A DNA stretch of 64,000 bases from JAGRGG01 sp965217265. GTDB taxonomy: Bacteria; Pseudomonadota; Alphaproteobacteria; Geminicoccales; Geminicoccaceae. Position numbers and translations under genes: made by a program. Shown piece by piece: positions 1 through 8,564 of the stretch. Below the pieces are notes generated by a model. It saw only the letters and a program-made list of their open reading frames with translations, had not been told where the DNA came from and did no database searches. The stretch spans positions 183,205-247,204 of the forward strand of contig CBDCHP010000013.1 of the NCBI GenBank assembly GCA_965217265.1. The letters run 5' to 3'. The number at the start of each line of letters is the position of its first letter. Within the stretch, counting starts at the first letter, position 1.

Positions 1-1175
1 GCGGCATCCTGCTCGCCCACGTCTTCTTCAACTTGCCGCTCGCGGCCCGCCTCATGCTCGGCCACTTCGAGCGCGTGCCGGCGGAGCACTGGCGGCTCGC
101 GGCGCAACTGGCGCTGCCGCCGGCCACGAGTTTTCGCCTGATCGAGTGGCCGGTCGTCCGCCGGAACGCGCCGGGCGTGGTCGGGCTCGTCTTCATGCTC
201 TGCCTCACCAGCTTCGCCGTCGTGCTGACGCTCGGCGGCGGGCCGGGGGCGACGACCTTGGAGGTGGCGATCTACCAAGCACTCCGCTTCGATTTCGACC
301 CGACCCGCGCCGTCGTCCTCGCCGCCGCGCAGTTGGCGCTCACCGCCGGGCTCCTCGGGCTCGCGGCCCTGTTTGGCGCCGATTTGCGCGAAGAGCCGGG
401 CCTCGGCCGCCCGATCGCCCGCTATGATGGGACCGGTACCGCCCGCGCCCTCGACTTCGCGCTCATCACTTTCGCCGCCGCCTTCGTCGCGCTGCCGATG
501 CTCGCCGTCGTGGTCGACGGGCTCGGCGCCGACCTCGCCCGGCTCGTGCGCGAGGCGGCCGTGCAACGGGCACTCCTCACCAGCCTCGCCATCGGGGCGT
601 CCGCCGCGGTTTTCGGCGTCGCCATGGCCGTGGCGCTGATCGCCGCCGCACGCGCGACGACGAGCTTGGGCCTCAAGCGCGCCTGCGCCGCCGCGTCGAG
701 CCTGACCCTCGTCGTGCCGCCGGTGCTGCTGGGCGCCGGCTGGTTCGTCCTGCTCAGACCCGTTGCCGACGTGTTCGCGCTCGCCCCCGTCATGATCGTC
801 ACCGTCAACGCGATGATGGCCCTGCCGTTCGCCGTTCGGGTGCTCGGCCCCGCGATCGACAGCGCGGGCAACCGCACCGACCGGCTGGCGGCGCACTTGG
901 GCATCGGCGGGCCCGCCTGGGTCCGGCTGATCGGCTGGCCGCTCCTGCGCCGGCCGCTCACGACGGCGCTCGCCTTCGCCGCGGCCCTGTCGCTCGGCGA
1001 TCTCGGCGCCATCGCGCTCCTCGGCAGCGACCGGGTCACGACGTTGCCCTACCTCCTTTTGCAGCGCATGGGCAGCTACCGCACGGCGGACGCGGCCGGC
1101 ATCGCCCTCATCCTCGGCGCCTTGACGCTCGCGGTGTTCGCGTTCTCCGACACGCGCCGGGCGCGCTTCGCGTGA
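1..1175 (+). CDS. thiP: Thiamine/thiamine pyrophosphate ABC transporter permease ThiP (5' truncated by the window)
   Basis: Inner-membrane permease of the ThiBPQ importer for thiamine and its phosphates. The reading frame is open from base 3, so the real start lies before the window and only about the last 390 residues are present. Two permease (EAA-like) loops are visible: one near the start (AAQLALPPATSFRLIEWP) and one near the end (HLGIGGPAWVRLIGWPLL). This fits the fused two-half permease architecture of ThiP, and many hydrophobic membrane segments lie between them. The stop overlaps the GTG of thiQ by 4 bp, so translation is probably coupled. A related Fe3+-type permease is the main alternative, but the short ThiQ-like ATPase next door favours thiamine. 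Confidence 0.85.
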   Translation, partial: GILLAHVFFNLPLAARLMLGHFERVPAEHWRLAAQLALPPATSFRLIEWPVVRRNAPGVVGLVFMLCLTSFAVVLTLGGGPGATTLEVAIYQALRFDFDPTRAVVLAAAQLALTAGLLGLAALFGADLREEPGLGRPIARYDGTGTARALDFALITFAAAFVALPMLAVVVDGLGADLARLVREAAVQRALLTSLAIGASAAVFGVAMAVALIAAARATTSLGLKRACAAASSLTLVVPPVLLGAGWFVLLRPVADVFALAPVMIVTVNAMMALPFAVRVLGPAIDSAGNRTDRLAAHLGIGGPAWVRLIGWPLLRRPLTTALAFAAALSLGDLGAIALLGSDRVTTLPYLLLQRMGSYRTADAAGIALILGALTLAVFAFSDTRRARFA

Positions 1176-1906
1176 GCGGCGCCCCGGTCAGGCTTGAGGG
1201 CGTCCGCTTCGCCTACGGCGGCACCGCGTTCGCCCTCGACATCACCGTCGATGCCGGCGCCGTCGCGGCGATCATCGGCCCGAGCGGGGCCGGCAAATCG
1301 ACGCTGCTCAACCTGATCGCCGGCTTCGAGACCCCACAAGCCGGGCGGGTCGTGATCGACGGCCGCGACGTCGGGGGCCTGCCGCCGGCGGCGCGCCCGG
1401 TCTCGATGGTGTTTCAGGACAACAACCTCTTCGCCCACCTCGACGTCGCCACCAACGTGGCGCTGGGCATCAACCCTTCCGGCCGCCCGACGGCGGCGCA
1501 GAAGCGGGCCGTCGCCGACGCCCTCGCCCGCCTCGGCCTCGCCGGCATGGCCGGGCGCTACCCGGGCGAACTCTCCGGCGGCGAGCGCGGGCGCGTGGCA
1601 CTCGCCCGCGCCACGCTGCGCGACCGCCCCGTCCTCCTGCTCGACGAGCCGTTCGCCGCCTTGGGCCCCGCCCTTCGCGCCGACATGCTCGACCTGCTGC
1701 GCGCCCTGCACGAGACCCATGGCATGACCGTCTTGATCGTCACCCACCAGCCCGACGACGCCCGCGCACTCGCCACCCACACCGCCTTCGTCGCGGGCGG
1801 TCGGGTCAAGGCGTACGGGGAGACGGCGGCGCTGTTCGGGGCAAGCGACGCGCCCGAACTGGCGGACTATCTCGGTCTGGGTGACGCTCATGCCGACAAT
1901 GAATGA
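1172..1906 (+). CDS. thiQ: Thiamine ABC transporter ATP-binding protein ThiQ
   Basis: Cytoplasmic ATPase that powers the ThiP permease. The 244-residue protein has Walker A GPSGAGKST at residues 36-44, a Q-loop (MVFQDNNLFAHL), the signature LSGGERGRVALARA and Walker B LLLDEPFAALGP. It ends soon after the H-loop region (VTHQPDD) and lacks a TOBE extension, as is usual for ThiQ. The GTG start sits in a GTGA overlap with thiP. Its 3' end overlaps the next gene by up to 26 bp, so the three genes are probably one transcript. Confidence 0.87.
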   Translation: MSGAPVRLEGVRFAYGGTAFALDITVDAGAVAAIIGPSGAGKSTLLNLIAGFETPQAGRVVIDGRDVGGLPPAARPVSMVFQDNNLFAHLDVATNVALGINPSGRPTAAQKRAVADALARLGLAGMAGRYPGELSGGERGRVALARATLRDRPVLLLDEPFAALGPALRADMLDLLRALHETHGMTVLIVTHQPDDARALATHTAFVAGGRVKAYGETAALFGASDAPELADYLGLGDAHADNE

Positions 1907-2822
1907 TCGAGAGTTGCAAGGATCGGTCATCGTCGATCGGTTGCGGCGGTGCCGTCCGGATTGGCACATCGAGAAGGTTGCGCAGACCGGGGCAGGCTTG
2001 GAGTTTGTCGTCTTCAGAGCAGAAGTCCGTCATCTTGGTTCCGTTGCCGTTCGGGTGGCGCGCGCCCGATGGATCTCGAACGACAACGACCGGGGTTTGG
2101 ACGCCCGCGATCTGCTGCGCCAGGAATTTGCCCTCGCGAATCATGGGCGCTCGATCGGCATACCGACGCCCGCGATGTACCATCTCGATCTCGAAGGCGA
2201 TCTCCTGGTGTCGCAGTTCATGGAAAGCGACACCGGCCAATCTGCACCTTCACAATTGGGCACGATCATCGGCCGACTGCACCAGGCGCCGCCGCCTCCC
2301 ATTCGCTGCGTCGGACAGCGGGGCCAGAGCGCTGCAAGCACGGTCACGAACCTGCTGCGCGAGCGGCTCGGCACGATAGGCCGCTTGACGAGGCACGACC
2401 TTCCCGACGTCGATCAGGTGCAGGTGCACGCCCATCTACGCTCAAGGGAAGGCTACCGGGCGCTCCTCCACATGGACGCCCGCTCGGCGAACGTGCTGGT
2501 CAAGAATGGCCAAATCGTCGCCCTGCTCGATTGGTCGAACGCCCTGGTCGGCGATCCGTGGCTTGAACTCTGCCGCATCGCCGAGTACGGCGAAGTCGGC
2601 AGCGAGTTCTGGACGAATTACAAACTCGCCGCGCATGATCTTGCCGGCAGATCCCGCCCAGACACCGCAATCGAGCTGTTGTATCGCTTGTACACCGCCA
2701 CGATGATGACCATCGTGTTCTTGTCTGAGGCACCCGATCCGTTGCTGGGTTCGAGATGGTTCGAGCGTACGGTGCAGCTTCTAGACGAATACAGGTGGCG
2801 TGCGCACGCACTCCAGTCGTGA
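1881..2822 (+). CDS. Aminoglycoside phosphotransferase (APH)/choline-kinase-like protein
   Basis: A small-molecule kinase-fold protein of up to 313 residues. The C-terminal half has the APH catalytic signature: a Brenner-like loop HMDARSANVLV, then the metal-binding LLDWSNALVGDPWLEL. The family phosphorylates hydroxyl groups on sugars, choline, thiamine or aminoglycosides; nothing here fixes the substrate. It follows thiQ with an overlapping start, and a thiamine-kinase-like salvage role is an inference from that position only. Three in-frame starts are possible: GTG 1881, ATG 1890 and ATG 1899. None has a clear Shine-Dalgarno sequence, so the exact N-terminus is open. Confidence 0.7.
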   Translation: MTLMPTMNDRELQGSVIVDRLRRCRPDWHIEKVAQTGAGLEFVVFRAEVRHLGSVAVRVARARWISNDNDRGLDARDLLRQEFALANHGRSIGIPTPAMYHLDLEGDLLVSQFMESDTGQSAPSQLGTIIGRLHQAPPPPIRCVGQRGQSAASTVTNLLRERLGTIGRLTRHDLPDVDQVQVHAHLRSREGYRALLHMDARSANVLVKNGQIVALLDWSNALVGDPWLELCRIAEYGEVGSEFWTNYKLAAHDLAGRSRPDTAIELLYRLYTATMMTIVFLSEAPDPLLGSRWFERTVQLLDEYRWRAHALQS

Positions 2823-2837
2823 GACAACACCGATGCG

Positions 2838-4061
2838 TTAACGCCGCCTCTCGCGCTCCGCCAGCCGTAACAGCGCCGGCGAGGTGCGCAAGAGGCCGAC
2901 GAAGCCGCGTTTGGGCTTCAAGCCGCGCCGGACCGTCGAGCGGTAGAGGGTGAAGGCGAGCAGGAGCGCGTGGACGACGGAGGTGTAGTAGAAGAAGGCG
3001 TGCGGGCCGTAGCCGCCGACCACGGCCGATCCCAGGAAGGGGCCGAGGGTGGCGCCGACGCCGTAGACCAGGAACAGGCCGGCGCCGACCTCGACGAACT
3101 CGTTCGGTTTGGCGTAGTCGTTGGCGTGCGCGATGGCGAGCGAGTAGAGCGGCGTGGCGACCCCGCCGAAGACGAAGGTGGCGGCGATGAGCACGGCGGG
3201 GCTCTGCTCTGCCGCCATCGACATGCCGACCCCGGCCGCGATCGCGGCCACGTTCATCATCACGATCAAGGGGCGGCGGCCGTAGCGGTCCGAGGCGGCG
3301 CCCAGCGGCAGTTGCGTGACGCCGCCGCCGACGATGAAGGCCGTGACGAAGGTGGCGATCTGCCCGACGCCCAGGCCCACGTCCTGGCCGATCACGGGGG
3401 CCAACATGCGAAACGTGCCGTTGACGAGCCCGGCGGCGAAGACGCCCGTCACACCGACCGGCGAGAGCGCGAACAGCCTTCCCAGGCGCAGCCGCGGCCG
3501 CTCGATCGGCGTCGGGCTCGGCGCCGAGGTCAGCGAGACCGGCACGAGGCACAAGCAGAACAGGAGGGCCGTGACGCTGAACAGTTCGAAGCCGCGCGGG
3601 TCGGCGAGCGTGAGCATGAACTGGCCGATCGTCACCGAGCCCAGATCGACGAGGCGGTAGAGGGAGAGAACCCGGCCGCGGTTCGTATTGCCCGCCCGCT
3701 CGTTCAGCCAAGACTCGATGACGAGCGTCAGCCCGGCGTAGCAAAAGCCGCCGAGTGCGCGCAGGGCGATCCAGAAGAACGGCTCGACCAGGAGCGCGTG
3801 CAGAAGTGTCGCGACGGCGTAGAAGGCGGCGAACGCGGCGAACGCGCGGATGTGGCCGGCCCCGGTGATGAGGCGCGGCGTGATCAAGGCGCCCGCGATG
3901 AAGCCGGCGTAGAAGGCCGAGCCCAAGAGGCCGATCGTCGTGGCGCCGAACGCCTCGTAGTTGGCGCGAACGACGGTGAGCGTGCCGATCAGCCCGTTGC
4001 CGGCGAGCAGCAACCCGCCCGCGGTGAACAGGGTGGCGAACGTGGCGATGATCGGCGTCAC
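2838..4061 (-). CDS. MFS transporter, YcaD-like
   Basis: Major facilitator protein of 407 residues with about 12 hydrophobic segments. It carries the MFS loop SDRYGRRPLI between segments and the stretch ESWLNERAGNTNRGRVLSLY, typical of YcaD-like MFS proteins. The GTG start at 4061 overlaps the stop of the VWA gene (GTGA), which implies translational coupling. The longer open frame upstream reads through the VWA gene and is rejected as a start. The substrate cannot be read from sequence. Confidence 0.8.
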   Translation of the reverse strand: MTPIIATFATLFTAGGLLLAGNGLIGTLTVVRANYEAFGATTIGLLGSAFYAGFIAGALITPRLITGAGHIRAFAAFAAFYAVATLLHALLVEPFFWIALRALGGFCYAGLTLVIESWLNERAGNTNRGRVLSLYRLVDLGSVTIGQFMLTLADPRGFELFSVTALLFCLCLVPVSLTSAPSPTPIERPRLRLGRLFALSPVGVTGVFAAGLVNGTFRMLAPVIGQDVGLGVGQIATFVTAFIVGGGVTQLPLGAASDRYGRRPLIVMMNVAAIAAGVGMSMAAEQSPAVLIAATFVFGGVATPLYSLAIAHANDYAKPNEFVEVGAGLFLVYGVGATLGPFLGSAVVGGYGPHAFFYYTSVVHALLLAFTLYRSTVRRGLKPKRGFVGLLRTSPALLRLAERERRR

Positions 4062-5233
4062 GGGCGCAAGTCGCGGATCGCGGCGTCGAGCCCGGCCAGG
4101 GTCAAGGGGTGCATACGCCCCGCGAAGATCCGCTCGATCAGCCCGATCGAGGCGTGCATCGGCCACCAGTCGCGCCGCTCCGGGTTCAGCCAGACGCTGT
4201 GCGGGTAGGCGAGGCGCAGGCGCTCCAGCCAGACGCCGCCCGGCTCGGCGTTCCAGCCCTCGTTGGCGCCGCCGGCGTGGGTGATCTCATACGGGCTCAT
4301 GGTGGCATCGCCGACGACGATCACCTTCCAGTCGGGGCCGAAGCGGTGCAGCAGGTCGTGGGTCGATTCGCGCCCGGCGTGCCGGCGGCGGTTGCTCTGC
4401 CAGACCGTCTCGTAGATGCAGTTGTGGAAGTAGCGGTATTCGAGGTGCTTGAACTCCGAGCGCGCGGCCGAGAACAGCCGCTCGCACGTCCGTACATGCC
4501 CGTCCATCGAGCCGCCGACGTCGAACAGCATGAGCACCTTGATCGCGTTGCGCCGCTCTGGCCGGAGCTTCAAGTCGAGCAGACCCGCGTTCTTGGCCGT
4601 GCCGTCGATCGTGCCGTCCAAGTCCAGCTCCTCCGCCGCCCCCTCGCGGGCGAAGCGGCGCAGCCGGCGCAGTGCCACCCGCATCGTGCGGGTGTCGATC
4701 GCGGCGTCGCCGTCGAGGTCCTTGAACTGGCGCTGGTCCCAGACCTTGACGGCGCGGCGCTCGCGGGAATCGCCTTGACCGATCCGCACGCCCTCGGGGT
4801 TGTAGCCGTGGGCGCCGAACGGGGAGGTGCCGCCCGTGCCGAGCCACTTGGACCCGCCCTGGTGGCGCCCTTTCTGCTCGGCGAGGCGCCGCCGCAGCGT
4901 CTCCATCAGCTTATCGAAGCCGCCGGGCGCCTCGATCCGCCGCCGCTCCTCGTCGCTCACGTAACGGCGCAGGGCATCCGCGAACCACGCGGCCGGCGCG
5001 GCGCCTTTGACTTCGGGAGATGCCTCGATCCCCTCGACGTAGGCCGCGAACGCCCGGTCGAAGCGGTCGTAGTGCGCCTCGTCCTTGACCAGGACCGTCC
5101 GGCCCAGGCCGTAGAAGCCGTCCAGGGTCAAGTCGCCCAAGCCCGCCTCCAAGACGGCGAGCAGGTCGAGATGCTCGCGCAGGCTGACCGGAACGCCGTG
5201 CGCGCGCAGGGTGAGGAAGAAGTCGATCAGCAA
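4058..5233 (-). CDS. CoxE-like VWA-domain protein
   Basis: Cytoplasmic von Willebrand A protein (391 residues) of the CoxE-like family, usually encoded beside a MoxR AAA+ ATPase and thought to act with it as a metal-insertion or complex-remodelling pair. The MIDAS-type motif FDVGGSMDG lies around residue 240. Here the DxSxS motif reads DVGGS, a form I believe is common in this subfamily. The moxR gene lies upstream on the same strand, but a terminator-like repeat (5264-5414) separates the two, which is unusual for such a functional pair. The downstream MFS gene overlaps by 4 bp. Confidence 0.8.
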   Translation of the reverse strand: MLIDFFLTLRAHGVPVSLREHLDLLAVLEAGLGDLTLDGFYGLGRTVLVKDEAHYDRFDRAFAAYVEGIEASPEVKGAAPAAWFADALRRYVSDEERRRIEAPGGFDKLMETLRRRLAEQKGRHQGGSKWLGTGGTSPFGAHGYNPEGVRIGQGDSRERRAVKVWDQRQFKDLDGDAAIDTRTMRVALRRLRRFAREGAAEELDLDGTIDGTAKNAGLLDLKLRPERRNAIKVLMLFDVGGSMDGHVRTCERLFSAARSEFKHLEYRYFHNCIYETVWQSNRRRHAGRESTHDLLHRFGPDWKVIVVGDATMSPYEITHAGGANEGWNAEPGGVWLERLRLAYPHSVWLNPERRDWWPMHASIGLIERIFAGRMHPLTLAGLDAAIRDLRP

Positions 5234-5263
5234 GGCATGTCGCCCGGGTTGAGTTTGGAAGGT

Positions 5264-5414
5264 AACGCTTCGCGTCCGCTGCGCGGGGCTTTTTCTTCTT
5301 TCTTTTTGCCAGTGTTAACGCAGGAGATTAGCCGCGACGCCGAGGGCAAGTCTCAAACAAAAGGCAAAAAAGAAGAAAAGAAAGCCCGCGCGGCAGCGCA
5401 ACGCGAAGCGTTCA
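5264..5414. repeat. Inverted-repeat double-terminator element, copy 1
   Basis: Imperfect inverted repeat of about 50-bp arms around a roughly 50-bp centre. The left arm begins AACGCTTCGCG and runs into a GC hairpin followed by CTTTTTCTTC. The right arm is its near complement and ends GCGAAGCGTTC. The right terminus supplies the TGA stop of moxR. The centre contains GTGTTAACG and reads in the same orientation as copy 3. It lies between two co-directional genes, moxR and the VWA gene. Confidence 0.85.
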
Positions 5415-6269
5415 ACGCCGCGCCATGAAAGCCAACCGCTCGAACAGTTGGGTGTCCCGCTCGGTCTTGAGCAAGGCACCGTAGAGCGGCGGGATCGCTT
5501 TTGCCGCGCGGCGTTCGCGCAGGATCTCGACGCCGGCCTCGTCGGCCATCAGCAGCTTCAGCCAGTCGAGCAGTTCCGAGGTCGAGGGCTTCTTCTTCAG
5601 GCCCGGCATGGCGCGCAGGTCGAAGAAGGTCTCCAGCGCCTCCCTGACGAGGTCGGCGCGCAAGCCCGGGTAGTGGACCCCGACGATGCGCTTCAACGTC
5701 TCGCGGTCGGGAAAGCGGATGTAGTGAAAGAAGCAGCGGCGCAGGAAGGCGTCGGGCAGTTCCTTCTCGCTGTTGGAGGTGATGAGGATGATCGGCCGGT
5801 GCTTGGCGACGACGCGCTCGCCGGTCTCGTGGACGACGAACTCCATCTGGTCGAGTTCGAGCAGCAGGTCGTTCGGAAACTCGATGTCGGCCTTGTCGAT
5901 CTCGTCGATCAGGACGACGGCCTGGGTCTCGGACCCGAACGCCCGCCAGAGCACGCCCGGCTTGATGTAGTGGTTGATGTCGGCGACGCGCGCCTCGCCC
6001 AACTGGCCGTCCCTCAGCCGCGCCACGGCGTCGTAGGCGTAGAGCCCGTGCGCCGCCTTGGTCGTCGACTTGACGTGCCACGCGAACAGCGGCATGCCCA
6101 ACGCCGCCGCCACCTCCTCGGCCAGCCGCGTCTTGCCGGTGCCGGGCTCGCCCTTGACCAGCAGCGGCCGGCCCAGCGCCGCGGCGGCGTTGACCGCCTG
6201 CTGCAATTCGTCGGTCGCGACGTAGGTCTCGCTGCCGGTGAAGCACACGGTCATCCCTTCTCGGTTCAC
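5412..6269 (-). CDS. MoxR-family AAA+ ATPase
   Basis: AAA+ ATPase of 285 residues, MoxR/CoxD type, which acts as a chaperone with VWA partners. Visible motifs are Walker A GEPGTGKT near residue 41, Walker B VVLIDEIDKAD near residue 120, sensor 1 ILITSNSEKELPDAFLRRC, and the lid region. The GTG start at 6269 is preceded by AGGACGGG; ATG 6254 is a weaker alternative because its purine tract abuts the codon. The stop TGA is formed by the edge of repeat copy 1. The partner VWA gene follows on the same strand after the repeat. Confidence 0.85.
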   Translation of the reverse strand: MNREGMTVCFTGSETYVATDELQQAVNAAAALGRPLLVKGEPGTGKTRLAEEVAAALGMPLFAWHVKSTTKAAHGLYAYDAVARLRDGQLGEARVADINHYIKPGVLWRAFGSETQAVVLIDEIDKADIEFPNDLLLELDQMEFVVHETGERVVAKHRPIILITSNSEKELPDAFLRRCFFHYIRFPDRETLKRIVGVHYPGLRADLVREALETFFDLRAMPGLKKKPSTSELLDWLKLLMADEAGVEILRERRAAKAIPPLYGALLKTERDTQLFERLAFMARR

Positions 6270-6444
6270 CCCGTCCTAGAGCCCGGCGCCGGGCGGGACA
6301 ACAAAACTTTCAGGTGAACAACAAAACTATTTATTCGCCTTGAAAGGGTAATTTGCGAATATCCGCGCAACCTTGTTGGTCACCTAATGTAATCTATGTT
6401 ACGTAGCAATCCTACTAACCTATGGTTGGGAGGTGCGGGGCGCT

Positions 6445-7362
6445 ATGGCTGCCGAATCGCGTTCTGCTCATAGAAAGACCGGCGCACGAGGGCTTGGGCT
6501 TACAACCTGTAATAACGATTCGCCCCCCGCTCTGGACGTCGCGCACGACCTGCAATCGGCGCTCTTCTTGCTGCACGGCGGCCGCGCCCGCCCGCTGAAC
6601 CCGGCGGCCGGGCGGCTCGTGGCGGTGCTCGCGTCCGGCGGGCCGCTCGCCCGGGCCGTGCGGGCGGCCGCGGGCGGCGGGCGTCCTCTCGACTATTACG
6701 GCCCGAACGGCGACGCCCCCGACGCGCCCCACGTCCTGGCCCACGGCCGGCCGTTCGAGCAGCACGGTATCGAGGGCGCCGTCCTGGTCGAGATCGTCGA
6801 CGCGAGCGCCGCCTTCGCGGTCGAGACGCGGTTGCGGCGGCAGATCGACACGGACTCGCTCACCGGCGTCGCGAGCCGCCAGCGGTTCCTCGCCGAGGCG
6901 GCGCGCATGGTCGCCGAGGCGCGGCGGCACGGGCACGGGCTCGGCCTACTCATGCTCGACCTCGATCGCTTCAAGGCGATCAACGACCGCCACGGCCACG
7001 GCGTCGGCGATCGCGTCCTCGTCGCGGCGTGCAGCGCCTGGAGCGGCCTCTTGCGGCGCAACGACGCGATCGGGCGCCTGGGCGGCGAGGAGTTCGCGGT
7101 GCTCTTGAGCCACGCGCGCGCCGCCGGCACCCGCCGGACGGCGGAGCGGCTCCGTCGCGGCCTCGACGCCTTGAGAAAGCGTCTGGCGCTCCACGATCCG
7201 GTGACGGTGAGCGTCGGCGGCGCCGTGCTGCGCCCCGACGACGCCGAGGTGGAAGACCTGCTGCGGCGCGCCGACGACGCCCTCTACGCCGCCAAATCGG
7301 GCGGGCGCAACCGCGCCTTGCTGCACGAGGACGGCATTGGCCTTCCACGCCTGCCCGCTTAA
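6445..7362 (+). CDS. Diguanylate cyclase (GGDEF) with an N-terminal PAS-like region
   Basis: Soluble enzyme of 305 residues that makes cyclic di-GMP from two GTP. The C-terminal domain has DSLTGVASRQRF, the metal-binding LMLDLDRFKAIND, and an intact active site GGEEF at about residues 213-217. An RxxD inhibitory site (RRND) lies five residues before the motif, so product feedback is expected. The first 130 residues look PAS-like and carry no membrane segment. ATG 6445 is chosen because GGGAGG lies at 6428-6433; an upstream GTG at 6433 is also open. It converges on prfB with only 8 bp between the stops. Confidence 0.85.
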   Translation: MAAESRSAHRKTGARGLGLTTCNNDSPPALDVAHDLQSALFLLHGGRARPLNPAAGRLVAVLASGGPLARAVRAAAGGGRPLDYYGPNGDAPDAPHVLAHGRPFEQHGIEGAVLVEIVDASAAFAVETRLRRQIDTDSLTGVASRQRFLAEAARMVAEARRHGHGLGLLMLDLDRFKAINDRHGHGVGDRVLVAACSAWSGLLRRNDAIGRLGGEEFAVLLSHARAAGTRRTAERLRRGLDALRKRLALHDPVTVSVGGAVLRPDDAEVEDLLRRADDALYAAKSGGRNRALLHEDGIGLPRLPA

Positions 7363-7370
7363 GGCCGGCG

Positions 7371-8496
7371 TCACGAAGCCTCGGCCTCGGCGCGCAGGTG
7401 GCCGGCCCCTTGCGCCAGCGCCGCCTCCAGGTAGGCGTCGAGGCCGCCGTCCAGGACCGCTTGCGGGTTGCCGCTCTCGACCCCGGTGCGCAGATCCTTG
7501 ACCATCTTGTAGGGGTGCAGGACGTAGGAGCGGATCTGGTGGCCCCAGCCGATGTCGGCCTTGGTCGCCTCGACGGCATCCGACTCGGCCCGGCGCTTTT
7601 GCAGCTCCAGTTCGTAGAGGCGGGCGCGCAGCATGTCCATCGCCTGCGCCCGGTTGCGGTGCTGCGAGCGGTCGTTCTGACAGGCGGCGACGATGCCGGT
7701 CGGCAGGTGGGTGAGCCGCACGGCCGAATCGGTCCGGTTGACGTGCTGCCCGCCGGCGCCCGAGGCGCGGTAGGTGTCGACCTTCAAGTCCTTGTCGTTG
7801 ATCTCGATCTCGATCCTGTCGTCGATCACGGGGTAGACCCAGACGCTGGCGAACGAGGTGTGGCGGCGGGCAGCACTGTCGAAGGGCGAGATCCGCACCA
7901 AGCGGTGCACGCCCGACTCGGTCTTCAGCCAGCCATAAGCGTTCTCGCCCAGGAGCTTGATCGTCGCCGACTTGATGCCGGCCTCCTCGCCGCCGCTCTC
8001 CTCGATCATCTCGACCTTGTGCCCGTGCGCCTCGGCCCAGCGCAGGTACATGCGCAAGAGCATCTCGGCCCAGTCCTGCGACTCGGTCCCGCCCGCGCCG
8101 GCGTTGACCTGCAAGAAGGTGTCGTTGGCGTCGGCCTCGCCCGAGAGCAGGCCCTCCAGTTGCAGCCGGTCGACGCGGGCCTTGACCTCTTCGAGGTCTC
8201 GCGCCGTCGCGTCCAAGGTCGCGTCGTCGCCCTCGGCCTCGGCGAGTTCGGCGAGTTCGATGCTCTCGTCGAGCGTCGCCTCCATCGCCCGCTGCGCCTC
8301 GATCGAGGTACTCAGCTTCTGCCGCTCGCGCATCAGCGCCTGCGCCCGCTCGGGGTCGTCCCAGAGCTTCGGGTCCTCGGCGAGGCTGTCGAGTTCGTCG
8401 AGCCTTAGAAGTGCCTGATCCCAGTCAAAGATGCCTCCGCAGGATGTCGAGCCCCTGGCGGATCGGCTCGGCGAGGTTGGCGATGTCGGCGCGCAT
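7371..8496 (-). CDS. prfB: Peptide chain release factor 2 (RF2), programmed +1 frameshift
   Basis: Recognises UGA and UAA stop codons and triggers peptide release. Translation starts at ATG 8496 and runs 23 codons to an in-frame TGA at 8427-8425 in the context CGG AGG CAT CTT TGA C. A +1 shift at CTT continues as Asp-Trp-Asp and gives 374 residues. This is the classic autoregulatory site with an internal SD-like CGGAGG, and the usual open-reading-frame view misses the first 54 residues. The RF2 anticodon tripeptide SPF (about 203-205) and the catalytic GGQ (about 248-250) are present. It lies downstream of mrcA in the same direction. Confidence 0.95.
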
Positions 8497-8564
8497 GGGT
8501 CGTTTTCCTTGGCTGGGGTTCGAGCGTCAGTCGCGTAAGGATGTAGGCGGCCTCACGCCGCTTG

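Noticed and set aside
2970..4208. Long plus-strand open frame of 412 codons
   Set aside because: It is antisense to the MFS gene and has the Arg/Gly/Asp-rich look of a high-G+C shadow frame; no known fold.
6270..6444. Partial palindrome GTAA-N6-TTAC as an operator for the diguanylate cyclase
   Set aside because: Only 4-bp arms in an AT-rich promoter-like region; no better than chance.
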